DNA from: Flavobacteriaceae bacterium
GTDB lineage: Bacteria > Bacteroidota > Bacteroidia > Flavobacteriales > Flavobacteriaceae
DNA: 41,730 bases
NCBI GenBank assembly: GCA_029248455.1
Contig: JAQWJH010000081.1
Location: 1-41,730, forward strand
Direction of reading: 5' to 3'
The notes below the pieces were generated by a model. It did no database searches, had not been told where the DNA came from, and worked only from the letters and a program-made list of their open reading frames with translations. This document shows, piece after piece, positions 8,830-17,009 of this stretch (position 1 is the first letter of the stretch; the number at the start of each line of letters is the position of its first letter). The position numbers were made by a program, and so were the translations under genes.

Positions 8830-9381
8830 TTGAACAAAGAGACACAACTTGTTAATGAACTAAAAGATAAGCGAACTCAAGACAAAGCATTTGAGAATCT
8901 CTTAATGCAATACAAACAACCATTATATTGGCATATAAGAAAAATCGTATTAAACCATGATGATGCAGATGATGTATTGCAAAATACATTTGTTAAAATA
9001 TTTAAAGGGATAAAGAAGTTTAAAGGTGATAGTAAATTATACACTTGGATGTATAGAATTGCTACTAATGAATCATTGAATTTTCTTAAACTTAAAGCGA
9101 AAAAATACTTTCAAAGTTCTGAAGAAATGATGACTAAATTAGCTAAAAATTTAAAAGAAGACCCCTATTTTGATGGAGATGCTCTTCAATTAAAATTACA
9201 ACTGTTAATAGCTAATCTTCCCAAAAAACAAAAGTTAGTTTTTCAAATGAAATATGAACAAAATATGAAGTTTAAAGATATTTCTGAAATTTTAGGCACT
9301 TCAGTAGGAGCTTTAAAAGCTTCTTATCATTTAGCGGTAAAAAAAATCAGGATTGAAATTACAAAAAATCAAACCTTTTAA
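8830..9381 (+). CDS. ECF-type RNA polymerase sigma factor
   Basis: Sigma-70 family group 4 factor, 183 residues. Region 2 spans about 18-88, with DADDVLQNTFVKIFKGIKKF and the promoter-melting YTWMYRIATNESLNFLK. Region 4 spans about 125-175, with LPKKQKLVFQMKYEQ and the recognition helix region ISEILGTSVGALKASYH. Translation must begin at TTG (8830), because an in-frame TAA lies three codons upstream and the next ATG is inside region 2. It leads a three-gene set with a membrane protein and a secreted protein, the usual arrangement of an envelope-sensing ECF system. The trigger is unknown. Confidence 0.9.
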   Translation: MNKETQLVNELKDKRTQDKAFENLLMQYKQPLYWHIRKIVLNHDDADDVLQNTFVKIFKGIKKFKGDSKLYTWMYRIATNESLNFLKLKAKKYFQSSEEMMTKLAKNLKEDPYFDGDALQLKLQLLIANLPKKQKLVFQMKYEQNMKFKDISEILGTSVGALKASYHLAVKKIRIEITKNQTF

Positions 9382-9403
9382 TAAAACTATTGTCTATAAT
9401 TAA

Positions 9404-9868
9404 ATGAGAGTTGATAATAACATAATAAATAAGAAAAGGTTCCAAGTTCCCTCTGATTATTTTGAGAGTATAGATAGCAATACTTTCAAAAATTTTAATT
9501 TGAAACCAAAGGGGTTTTTAGTTCCAGATTTATACTTCCAATCAATTGATAAACAACAGATTTTTAATAGAATTTATATAAGTAAAATAAGATTTTTAAA
9601 AAATAACTTTATAAGATATGGTTCTATGGCTGCAATTTTTATTGGCTTCTTCTTCTTTATTAATAATCCTGAAAAAACTAATAATAACATCAATTCAAGT
9701 GATGTTATAAATTATATTAATGACGATCTTATTACTCTTGAAAATTTTGAATTTTTAGAGATTTTAGATTCTAATGATTTATCTTACGAGAACCTAGTTA
9801 GTAATAATGATATTGAAAATTATTTTATCGAATCGTCATTAAGTTTAGAAAATTTAATATTCGAATAA
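9404..9868 (+). CDS. Single-pass membrane protein with two VPxxYFxSID repeats, candidate anti-sigma factor
   Basis: Unassigned 154-residue protein in the anti-sigma position directly after an ECF sigma gene (22-nt gap). The cytoplasmic N-terminus has two copies of one motif, KRFQVPSDYFESID (11-24) and KGFLVPDLYFQSID (36-49), 25 residues apart. VPxgYFE motifs are common at the start of flavobacterial proteins encoded beside sigma genes. One transmembrane helix lies at about 70-88 (FIRYGSMAAIFIGFFFFI), followed by an acidic, Asn-rich periplasmic tail. No classical zinc anti-sigma (HxxxCxxC) motif is seen. Control of the upstream sigma factor is inferred from position. Confidence 0.65.
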   Translation: MRVDNNIINKKRFQVPSDYFESIDSNTFKNFNLKPKGFLVPDLYFQSIDKQQIFNRIYISKIRFLKNNFIRYGSMAAIFIGFFFFINNPEKTNNNINSSDVINYINDDLITLENFEFLEILDSNDLSYENLVSNNDIENYFIESSLSLENLIFE

Positions 9869-9869
9869 C

Positions 9870-10316
9870 ATGAGAAAAATAATTTTATTTATAAGCATTT
9901 CATTTATAATTAATACAGTTAATTCACAGGATTCAAAACTAAGCAAAGAAAAATTTGATGCATACAAAAAATTATACCTCACAGATAAGTTATCATTAGA
10001 TCCAGAGACTGAAACAGAATTCTGGATAGCCTACAAAAATTACGAAGATTCTCTAACAAAACTTATGAGAAACCACCGAAAAAACTTCAGAAAAGATTTA
10101 AGAAATTCCACTCCCTCTGATGAAGAATTCAATAATTTCATAAATAATTATATGAGTTATGAAAAGAAAAAAATTGATTTGAGAGCAAATTTAATTTCTG
10201 AATTAAAAGAAGTCATGTCCTTAAGAAAAACTTACATGTTGTTTAGATACGAGGATGATTTTCGAAGAGAAATGATGGAAAAATTAAGAGAATCTCAAAA
10301 TAATAAAAAAAATTAA
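9870..10316 (+). CDS. Secreted sensor-like protein of the ECF system
   Basis: A 148-residue protein with a signal peptide (MRKIILFISISFIINTVNSQ, cleavage near NSQ-D). The mature part is predicted to be almost entirely helical and highly charged, with DAYKKLYLTDKLSLDPETE followed by EFWIAYKNYEDSL and a C-terminal basic helix. This resembles the short periplasmic proteins annotated in Flavobacteria as sensors of ECF-type sigma factors, and loosely the Spy/CpxP helical fold. The start is 1 nt after the membrane protein stop, so the three genes form an operon. A periplasmic chaperone or sensing role is inference. Confidence 0.65.
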   Translation: MRKIILFISISFIINTVNSQDSKLSKEKFDAYKKLYLTDKLSLDPETETEFWIAYKNYEDSLTKLMRNHRKNFRKDLRNSTPSDEEFNNFINNYMSYEKKKIDLRANLISELKEVMSLRKTYMLFRYEDDFRREMMEKLRESQNNKKN

Positions 10317-10382
10317 GATCTTTAAGTCACTTTTAATATTTAAAGACTGGACTATTGCATTAACTTTACGCAAATTTTATAA

Positions 10383-11594
10383 ATGCGTCTTCACAAAAAT
10401 TTAGTTTTAGCAGTAATAAAAATACTAGATGGAGTTTTTAATCAAGATTTTTACGCGGATAAAACAATAGAAAAAGTACTTAAGCTTGACAAAAGATGGG
10501 GAAGTAGAGACAGAGCATTTATTGCTGAAACTAGCTATGAAATTGTAAGATGGAAAAGGTTATACTTGGAAATTGCCGATGTTAAAAAACCCTTTCAATA
10601 TAAAAATTTGTGGCGAGTATTTTCTGTTTGGGCTGTTTTAAAAGGAATTAATCTTCCAAATTGGACAGAATTCCAAGAAACTCCAAAAAGAAGGATAAAG
10701 GGAAAATTTGATGAGCTATCAAAAATTAGAAAATTTAGAGAATCAGTTCCAGACTGGATTGATAAGTTGGCATGCGAGGAAATTGGAGAAAAAAAATGGG
10801 AAAAAGAAATATCAGAATTAAACAAAATGGCTGAAGTAGTTTTAAGAACGAATACTTTAAAAACTAATTCTTCAGAATTGCAAAAAATATTATTAAATGA
10901 GGAAATTTCAACAGAAACTATTATTGGTTACCCAGATGCATTGAAACTAAAAAAAAGAGTTAACCTTTTCAAGAAAGAATCTTTTCAAAAAGGACTGTAT
11001 GAAATACAAGATGCTTCATCCCAACTTGTAGCACCATTTTTAAAAATTGAACCAGGAATGAGAATTTGTGATATTTGTGCAGGAGCCGGAGGGAAAACAC
11101 TTCATTTGTCCGCTTTATCAAAAAACAAAGGTCAAATTTTAGCTATGGACATTTACAAACACAAACTAATTCAATTAAAAAAGAGAGCCAAGAGAAATAG
11201 TGCTTTCAATATAGAAACTAAATTAATTGAAAATAATAAATCAATTAAAAGATTGAAAGGAAAAATTGATAGATTACTTATTGATGCTCCATGCTCTGGT
11301 TTAGGAGTTTTAAAAAGAAATCCAGATTCAAAATGGAAATTACAACCAGATTTTTTAAATAAAATAAAAGATACCCAGTTAAAAATATTAAAACAATATT
11401 CAAAACTGATTAAAGAAAATGGAAAAATAGTCTATGCTACCTGTTCAATATTACCCTCAGAAAACGAACATCAAATCAACAGTTTTTTAAAGTCTGAGGA
11501 GGGACAAGATTTTAAACTTGAAGAAGAAAAAAAAATAAGTCCACTAACCTCTGGCTTTGATGGATTTTACATGGCTAGACTGAGTTTAAAATAA
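10383..11594 (+). CDS. RsmB-family rRNA (cytosine-5) methyltransferase
   Basis: SAM-dependent m5C methyltransferase of the NOL1/NOP2/Sun group, 403 residues. The N-terminal NusB-like part (about 1-110) is degenerate and the PUA-like linker is short. The catalytic domain shows motif I DICAGAGGKTLHLSAL (about 226-241), DAPCSGLGVLKRNPDSKW (motif IV cysteine, about 303) and YATCSILPSENEHQI (motif VI catalytic cysteine, about 356). The RNPD/KW block places it with RsmB. The target is probably 16S rRNA C967 by family, but flavobacterial paralogues are not well characterised. It is a stand-alone gene: a 66-nt gap separates it from the sigma operon and about 100 nt from purL. Confidence 0.85.
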   Translation: MRLHKNLVLAVIKILDGVFNQDFYADKTIEKVLKLDKRWGSRDRAFIAETSYEIVRWKRLYLEIADVKKPFQYKNLWRVFSVWAVLKGINLPNWTEFQETPKRRIKGKFDELSKIRKFRESVPDWIDKLACEEIGEKKWEKEISELNKMAEVVLRTNTLKTNSSELQKILLNEEISTETIIGYPDALKLKKRVNLFKKESFQKGLYEIQDASSQLVAPFLKIEPGMRICDICAGAGGKTLHLSALSKNKGQILAMDIYKHKLIQLKKRAKRNSAFNIETKLIENNKSIKRLKGKIDRLLIDAPCSGLGVLKRNPDSKWKLQPDFLNKIKDTQLKILKQYSKLIKENGKIVYATCSILPSENEHQINSFLKSEEGQDFKLEEEKKISPLTSGFDGFYMARLSLK

Positions 11595-11666
11595 ATATGT
11601 TAATAAGTATTTTATAATCGTTGTTTAAATTTATATTTTAACAAATATAGTTTGGTTTTTTTCTTA

Positions 11667-11674
11667 TATTTTTG
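11667..11674 (+). promoter_or_regulatory. purL -7 promoter element TATTTTTG
   Basis: TATTTTTG matches TAnnTTTG and ends 23 nt before the purL ATG in a 103-bp spacer. A TTG at 11652-11654 is closer (12 nt) than the usual 17-23, so the -33 element is uncertain. No purine riboswitch-like fold is evident in the short leader. Confidence 0.4.
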
Positions 11675-11697
11675 ACTTAAAATTTTAATTCCCTTTA

Positions 11698-14600
11698 ATG
11701 GTTCTTTTTTTCAAAGATAAAAACGAATTAATTTACGCAGTAGATTCTCCAAAAGATTTAGATTCAAAAAACATATCAAAGCTGGAATGGCTTTTTGTAG
11801 GTAAGTACATAGACAGCAATCAAATTTCTTCAAAAGAATTTTTAGGTCCAAAAAAAACAATGATTACTCCATGGAGTACAAATGCAGTTGAAATAGCTCA
11901 AAACATGGCCATTAATGGCCTTTTACGTATCGAAGTTTTTAAACCATTTTGTGAATCTTTAAAAAGCTTTGACCCTATGTTATTCGAATTGTATGATGGA
12001 TTAAATCAAGATATTTTTAAAAACAATATTTTGCCTAACCCTTTATTAGAAATTGATGACATTAATGATTACAATGAAAAAGAAGGGTTAGCACTAAGCA
12101 TTGAAGAAATAAATTATTTAGAGAGCCTATCAATAAAAATAAATAGAAAACTAACCGATTCAGAAGTTTTTGGTTTTTCTCAGGTTAATTCTGAGCACTG
12201 CAGGCATAAAATTTTTAATGGGAAATTTATTATTGACGGTAAAGAAAAAGAAGATTCATTATTCAAACTAATTAAAAAAACATCGTTAATAAATCCAAAT
12301 GAAATTGTCTCGGCTTATAAAGATAATGTAGCATTTGTTAAAGGTCCAAATATTGAGCAATTTGCTCCATCAAGAGCAGATGTTCCCTCATTCTACGAAA
12401 AAACAACTTTTGAATCTGTCATATCGTTGAAAGCTGAAACACATAATTTCCCTACGACTGTTGAACCCTTTAATGGAGCAGCAACTGGATCTGGTGGTGA
12501 AATTAGAGACCGATTAGCTGGAGGAAAAGGATCTCTTCCTTTAGCTGGAACAGCAGTTTATATGACAGCATACCCTAGAACTGATTCAAAAAAATCATGG
12601 GTTGGAAAAAAAAGAGAATGGCTTTACCAAACACCACTTGATATTCTTATAAAAGCCTCAAATGGCGCATCAGATTTTGGTAATAAATTCGGACAACCTT
12701 TAATCTGTGGTTCAATTTTTACGTTTGAGCATAATGATGATAATGTATTATTGGGGTATGATAAAGTAATAATGTTGGCAGGTGGAATTGGATTTGGAAA
12801 AAAGAATCAAAGTCTAAAAGATATTCCCAAAAGCAATGATATTATAGTGGTTTTGGGAGGAGATAATTACAGAATCGGTATGGGAGGAGCAGCTGTTTCC
12901 TCAACAGAAACAGGAAAGTATAGTTCTGGAATAGAATTAAATGCAGTACAAAGGTCTAACCCTGAAATGCAAAAAAGAGTAGCTAATGCCATTCGTGGTT
13001 TTGTAGAAGCTGATACAAACCCTATCATTTCAATTCATGACCATGGAGCTGGTGGTCACTTAAATTGTCTTTCTGAGCTGGTTGAAGAAACAGGTGGAAC
13101 AATTAATTTAGACAATCTTCCAATTGGTGATAAAACTCTATCTTTTAAAGAAATCATAGGTAATGAATCCCAGGAAAGAATGGGACTTATAATTTCTGAA
13201 AAGGACTACGAAACACTAAAAAATATTGCCGACAGAGAAAAAGCTCCTTGTTACAAAGTAGGAATGGTAAGAAGTGATAAAAAATTTATAATTCAATCCG
13301 AACTATCAACTAAAAACCCTATAGATCTATCTCTATCTGATTTTTTTGGAAATTCTCCTCAAACAATAATGAAAGATTCTACTTTAAAAATTGGATTTTC
13401 AAAACTTGACTATAGTTCATCAGAAATTATAAATTACTTAAATAATGTTTTAACGTTGGAGTCAGTTGCTTGTAAAGATTGGCTAACAAATAAAGTAGAT
13501 CGTTGCGTAACAGGTAAAGTAGCAAAACAACAATGTACAGGTTCTCTTCAACTTCCATTAAACAATTGTGGTGTTATGGCGTTAGATTACTCTGGTATCA
13601 AAGGAGTTGCTACATCAATCGGTCATTCTCCTCTAGTTTCCCTAATAGACCCTAGTGCAGGTTCTAGAAATGCTATAGGAAAAGCTTTAACTAATATTAT
13701 TTGGGCGCCATTAGAAAAAGGACTAAAATCTGTTACTCTCTCAGCTAATTGGATGTGGCCTTGTAAAAACCCTGGAGAAGATTCGAGACTTTATAAAGCT
13801 GTTGAAGCTTGCTCATCTTTTGCAATAGATTTAGGAATAAATATTCCAACTGGAAAAGATTCACTTTCAATGAAACAGAAATACAAAGACAAAGAAGTTG
13901 TCTCACCAGGTACGGTTATTATTTCAGCAGCTGCAAATTGTGATAATATTAATAAAATAATTGAGCCGGGATTTATAAATAATAATGATCCTATATATTA
14001 TATTGATCTTTCAAATAATAGTAAGGAACTTGGTGGTTCTGCGCTAGCACAAACATTAAGTAAAGTTGGATCTAAAACCATTGATGTAATAGACCCTAAC
14101 TATTTTAAAAAAACATTTGATGTTTTACAAAATTTAATTAGTAATGATTATGTAACATCAGGCCATGATATCAGCTCGGGTGGATTAATTACTAGTTTGC
14201 TCGAAATGTGTTTTCCTAACAATATGATTGGTGCAGAAATTGATTTATCTTTCTTTAAAGAATATGATACAGTAACAACATTTTTTAGTGAAAATATAGG
14301 AATCATTTTTCAAGCAAAACCAGTTGTTGAACAAGAATTTTATAAAAATAAAATTAATTTTAAAAAAATTGGTAATGTAAACAATAGTGGTGTTTTAACT
14401 ATTTTACATAATAACAATCAAAATAAGTTTAATATTAATCATTATAGAGATATATGGTTTAAAAATTCTTATTTGATGGATATTAATCAAAGTGGAAAAA
14501 TTAAAGCAAAAGAGAGGTTTGAAAATTATAAAGTTCAGCCTTTGAAATATCATTTTCCAAAAAACTTTAAAGGATTAATTAGAAAAGTAAATAAAAGCTC

Positions 14601-15348
14601 TGTTAAAGCTGCTGTAATTAGAGAAAAAGGAAGTAACTCAGAAAGAGAAATGGCATATGCGATGAGTTTAGCAGGTTTTAACGTTAAAGATGTTCATATG
14701 ACTGATTTGATATCTGGTAGAGAAAATCTGGAAGACATCGATTTTATAGTTGCGGTTGGTGGTTTTTCAAACTCTGATGTTCTGGGTTCTGCCAAGGGAT
14801 GGGCGGGATCATTTCTTTACAATGAAAAAGCTAAAAAAAGCCTAATGAACTTTTATAAAAGAGAAAATACACTTTCTCTTGGTGTTTGTAACGGATGTCA
14901 ACTTTTTATTGAGTTAGGACTTCTGCATACTGATCACAACGAAAAACCAAGCATGTCACATAATGATTCAAAAAAGTTTGAATGCATATTTACATCTGTT
15001 GAAATTCAAGAAAACAACTCAGTAATGTTTAAAAATTTGTCTGGTTCTAAACTAGGAATCTGGTCTGCTCATGGCGAAGGAAAATTTATACTACCCTACA
15101 GCGAAAATAAATATAAAATAATAGGAAAATATGGCTATTCACAATATCCGGCGAACCCTAATGGCTCAAACTATGACACTGCTATTTTAAGTAATCAAGA
15201 CGGAAGACATATAGCGATGATGCCACATCTAGAAAGGTCTACATTTCAATGGAACTGGCCATTTTATCCCGAAAACAGAAAAGATCAGGTTTCTCCTTGG
15301 TTTTTAGCATTTGAAAATGCTAAAATATGGTTAGAAAATAATAAGTAA
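11698..15348 (+). CDS. purL: Phosphoribosylformylglycinamidine synthase, single-chain
   Basis: ATP-dependent fourth step of de novo purine synthesis, converting FGAR and glutamine to FGAM. At 1216 residues it is the large fused form, so no separate PurS or PurQ is required. Visible landmarks are FGFSQVNSEHCRHKIFNGKF (about 158-178), the synthetase motif SLKAETHNFPTTVEPFNGAATG (about 242), a second AIRS half with PTGKDSLSMKQKY, and a C-terminal class I glutamine amidotransferase with nucleophile GVCNGCQLF (C1064) and the HGEGKF/MPHLER histidine-glutamate pair. The length and catalytic residues are complete. It appears monocistronic. Confidence 0.97.
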   Translation: MVLFFKDKNELIYAVDSPKDLDSKNISKLEWLFVGKYIDSNQISSKEFLGPKKTMITPWSTNAVEIAQNMAINGLLRIEVFKPFCESLKSFDPMLFELYDGLNQDIFKNNILPNPLLEIDDINDYNEKEGLALSIEEINYLESLSIKINRKLTDSEVFGFSQVNSEHCRHKIFNGKFIIDGKEKEDSLFKLIKKTSLINPNEIVSAYKDNVAFVKGPNIEQFAPSRADVPSFYEKTTFESVISLKAETHNFPTTVEPFNGAATGSGGEIRDRLAGGKGSLPLAGTAVYMTAYPRTDSKKSWVGKKREWLYQTPLDILIKASNGASDFGNKFGQPLICGSIFTFEHNDDNVLLGYDKVIMLAGGIGFGKKNQSLKDIPKSNDIIVVLGGDNYRIGMGGAAVSSTETGKYSSGIELNAVQRSNPEMQKRVANAIRGFVEADTNPIISIHDHGAGGHLNCLSELVEETGGTINLDNLPIGDKTLSFKEIIGNESQERMGLIISEKDYETLKNIADREKAPCYKVGMVRSDKKFIIQSELSTKNPIDLSLSDFFGNSPQTIMKDSTLKIGFSKLDYSSSEIINYLNNVLTLESVACKDWLTNKVDRCVTGKVAKQQCTGSLQLPLNNCGVMALDYSGIKGVATSIGHSPLVSLIDPSAGSRNAIGKALTNIIWAPLEKGLKSVTLSANWMWPCKNPGEDSRLYKAVEACSSFAIDLGINIPTGKDSLSMKQKYKDKEVVSPGTVIISAAANCDNINKIIEPGFINNNDPIYYIDLSNNSKELGGSALAQTLSKVGSKTIDVIDPNYFKKTFDVLQNLISNDYVTSGHDISSGGLITSLLEMCFPNNMIGAEIDLSFFKEYDTVTTFFSENIGIIFQAKPVVEQEFYKNKINFKKIGNVNNSGVLTILHNNNQNKFNINHYRDIWFKNSYLMDINQSGKIKAKERFENYKVQPLKYHFPKNFKGLIRKVNKSSVKAAVIREKGSNSEREMAYAMSLAGFNVKDVHMTDLISGRENLEDIDFIVAVGGFSNSDVLGSAKGWAGSFLYNEKAKKSLMNFYKRENTLSLGVCNGCQLFIELGLLHTDHNEKPSMSHNDSKKFECIFTSVEIQENNSVMFKNLSGSKLGIWSAHGEGKFILPYSENKYKIIGKYGYSQYPANPNGSNYDTAILSNQDGRHIAMMPHLERSTFQWNWPFYPENRKDQVSPWFLAFENAKIWLENNK

Positions 15349-15359
15349 AAAAATTTATT

Positions 15360-15383
15360 ATTTATTATGCGTGCATAATAAAT
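15360..15383. promoter_or_regulatory. 24-bp perfect palindrome upstream of marR (candidate operator)
   Basis: Two 11-bp arms (ATTTATTATGC and its exact complement) flank a 2-bp GT centre, 31 bp before the marR ATG. Its right arm ends 7 bp before the -7 box at 15391-15398, so it covers the -33 region. That is where an autorepressing MarR dimer would block polymerase. The hairpin is followed by a T-run (15383-15389), so it might also end purL transcription. MarR binding is inferred, not seen. Confidence 0.6.
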
Positions 15384-15390
15384 TTTTTTC

Positions 15391-15398
15391 TAAATTTG
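15391..15398 (+). promoter_or_regulatory. -7 element TAAATTTG of the marR/beta-oxidation operon
   Basis: TAAATTTG matches the Bacteroidota -7 consensus and ends 16 nt before the marR ATG, giving a very short leader. The -33 region falls inside the palindrome at 15360-15383; no exact TTG is present there, which would suit a regulated rather than constitutive promoter. Confidence 0.5.
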
Positions 15399-15414
15399 AA
15401 TACAATAATCTTTC

Positions 15415-15852
15415 ATGCAAAAAAAAACAATTGATCACGTTTTAAGATCTACTTGGCAAAGTGTCTCAAAAATGTATAATGAAGAAGCTGCAAAATATAA
15501 TTCGTCAATGGCCGTTGGTTTTGCTTTGCTAAGTATTGATCCAAAAAAAGGAACTCCCTCAACATCTCTTGGACCAAAAATGGGAATGGAAGCAACAAGT
15601 CTTTCAAGAACACTTAAATCAATGGAAGAAAAAAAATTAATTATTAGAAAACCTCATCCAAATGATGGAAGAAGTGTTTTAATTCATTTAACAGATATGG
15701 GTAAAACTCAAAGAGCATTATCAAAGATAGCTGTCATAAAATTTAATGAAAAAATAATTGGTGAAATTGGAAAAGAATCCTTAAATAATTTTCATTTTGT
15801 TATTGAAAAAATTAATGAACTGATAGGTAATAAAAATATTTTTAAATTTTAA
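15415..15852 (+). CDS. MarR-family transcriptional regulator of the beta-oxidation operon
   Basis: Winged-helix regulator of 145 residues. The recognition-helix region is GPKMGMEATSLSRTLKSMEEK (about 58-78), followed by the wing IIRKPHPNDGRSVLIHLTDMG (about 80-100), which contains the conserved DxR motif. Helices at both ends should form the dimer interface. It is the first gene of a five-gene fatty-acid degradation operon (1-nt gap to the first acyl-CoA dehydrogenase). The likely role is ligand-responsive repression, with an acyl-CoA or fatty acid as the probable signal. The palindrome at 15360-15383 is the best candidate binding site. Confidence 0.88.
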   Translation: MQKKTIDHVLRSTWQSVSKMYNEEAAKYNSSMAVGFALLSIDPKKGTPSTSLGPKMGMEATSLSRTLKSMEEKKLIIRKPHPNDGRSVLIHLTDMGKTQRALSKIAVIKFNEKIIGEIGKESLNNFHFVIEKINELIGNKNIFKF

Positions 15853-15853
15853 A

Positions 15854-16993
15854 ATGTACTTAAGTTATTCTGAAGAACACTTACTTATTCAAAAAGCTGC
15901 AAAAGATTTTGCTCAAAATGAGCTTAAGCCTGGTGTTATTAGTCGTGATTCAAATTCTTTGTATCCAAAAATTGGTGTTAAAAGAATGGCTGAATTAGGT
16001 TTCTTGGGAATGACCGTTTCACAAAAATATGGTGGAGGTGGTATGGACACCCTTTCTTACTCAATTGCTGTTGAAGAAATATCAAAAGTGGATAACTCAT
16101 GCTCAGTAATTATGTCAGCTCACAACTCATTAGCTTGTTGGGGGATTGAAGAATACGGAGATGATTATCAAAAAGATAAATATTTAAAAAAATTAGCTGT
16201 TGGTAAAACTATTGGAGCATTTTGTCTTTCTGAACCTGAATCAGGGTCTGATGCAACGCAACAAAAAACCACAGCCATAAAAAAAGGAGATTATTACTTG
16301 CTAAATGGAACTAAAAACTGGATAACCAATGGTGAAAAAGCTGGTATTTATGTTGTAATTGCGCAATCAGATTCAGAAAAGGGATATAAAGGAATTAATG
16401 CTTTTATTGTAGAGGCTAATTCTAAAGGCTTAACAACAGGAATTAAAGAAGATAAATTGGGTATTCGATCATCTGACACATCATCTGTTATGTTTCAAGA
16501 CGTTATAGTACCTAAAGAAAATCGCTTAGGCCCTGAGGGATTTGGATTCAAATATGCAATGAAAACACTTGAAGGTGGTCGAATAGGTATCGCATCACAG
16601 GCACTAGGGATTGCTCAAGGTGCGTATGAACTGTCTTTAAAATATTCTAAACAAAGAAAAACTTTTGGAAAATCTATTAGTCAGCACCAAGCAATAGCAT
16701 TTAAACTAGCAGATATGGCAACTGATATTGAAGCAGCTAGGTTATTGGTTCAAAAAAGTGCTTTTCAAAAAGACAATAACAAACCTTACGGATTATCAAG
16801 TTCAATGGCTAAACTGTTTGCTTCAGAAATGGCAATGAAACATACACTTGAAGCTGTGCAAATTCATGGTGGATATGGATTTGTTAAAGAATATCACGTT
16901 GAAAGATTAATGAGAGATGCTAAAATCACTCAAATATATGAGGGAACTTCAGAAATTCAAAAAATAATTATTTCAAGAAGTTTATTAAAGTAA
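15854..16993 (+). CDS. Acyl-CoA dehydrogenase (short-chain/butyryl type)
   Basis: FAD enzyme for the first oxidation of beta-oxidation, 379 residues, the usual length for SCAD/BCD-type proteins. Seen are an N-terminal helical domain (1-115), flavin/substrate-loop motifs FCLSEPESGSDA and WITNGEKAGIYVV, QRKTFGKSISQHQAI, IHGGYGFVKEYHVERLMRDAKI, and the terminal YEGTSEIQ whose glutamate (E363) is the position of the catalytic base in short- and medium-chain enzymes. It follows marR by 1 nt and precedes the hydroxyacyl-CoA dehydrogenase by about 16 nt. Electrons would pass to ETF, which is not encoded in the window. Chain length is inferred from family. Confidence 0.93.
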   Translation: MYLSYSEEHLLIQKAAKDFAQNELKPGVISRDSNSLYPKIGVKRMAELGFLGMTVSQKYGGGGMDTLSYSIAVEEISKVDNSCSVIMSAHNSLACWGIEEYGDDYQKDKYLKKLAVGKTIGAFCLSEPESGSDATQQKTTAIKKGDYYLLNGTKNWITNGEKAGIYVVIAQSDSEKGYKGINAFIVEANSKGLTTGIKEDKLGIRSSDTSSVMFQDVIVPKENRLGPEGFGFKYAMKTLEGGRIGIASQALGIAQGAYELSLKYSKQRKTFGKSISQHQAIAFKLADMATDIEAARLLVQKSAFQKDNNKPYGLSSSMAKLFASEMAMKHTLEAVQIHGGYGFVKEYHVERLMRDAKITQIYEGTSEIQKIIISRSLLK

Positions 16994-17009
16994 TTTGAAA
17001 AATAAAAAA

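Noticed and set aside
15349-15390. The palindrome as a purL intrinsic terminator only
   Set aside because: The stem is AT-rich with a 2-nt loop, which is weak for termination, and its position relative to the marR -7 box favours an operator. A dual role cannot be excluded.
16995-17009. TTG as the start of the hydroxyacyl-CoA dehydrogenase gene
   Set aside because: It adds only MKNKK; the ATG five codons later places the Rossmann motif at the normal distance. It remains possible.
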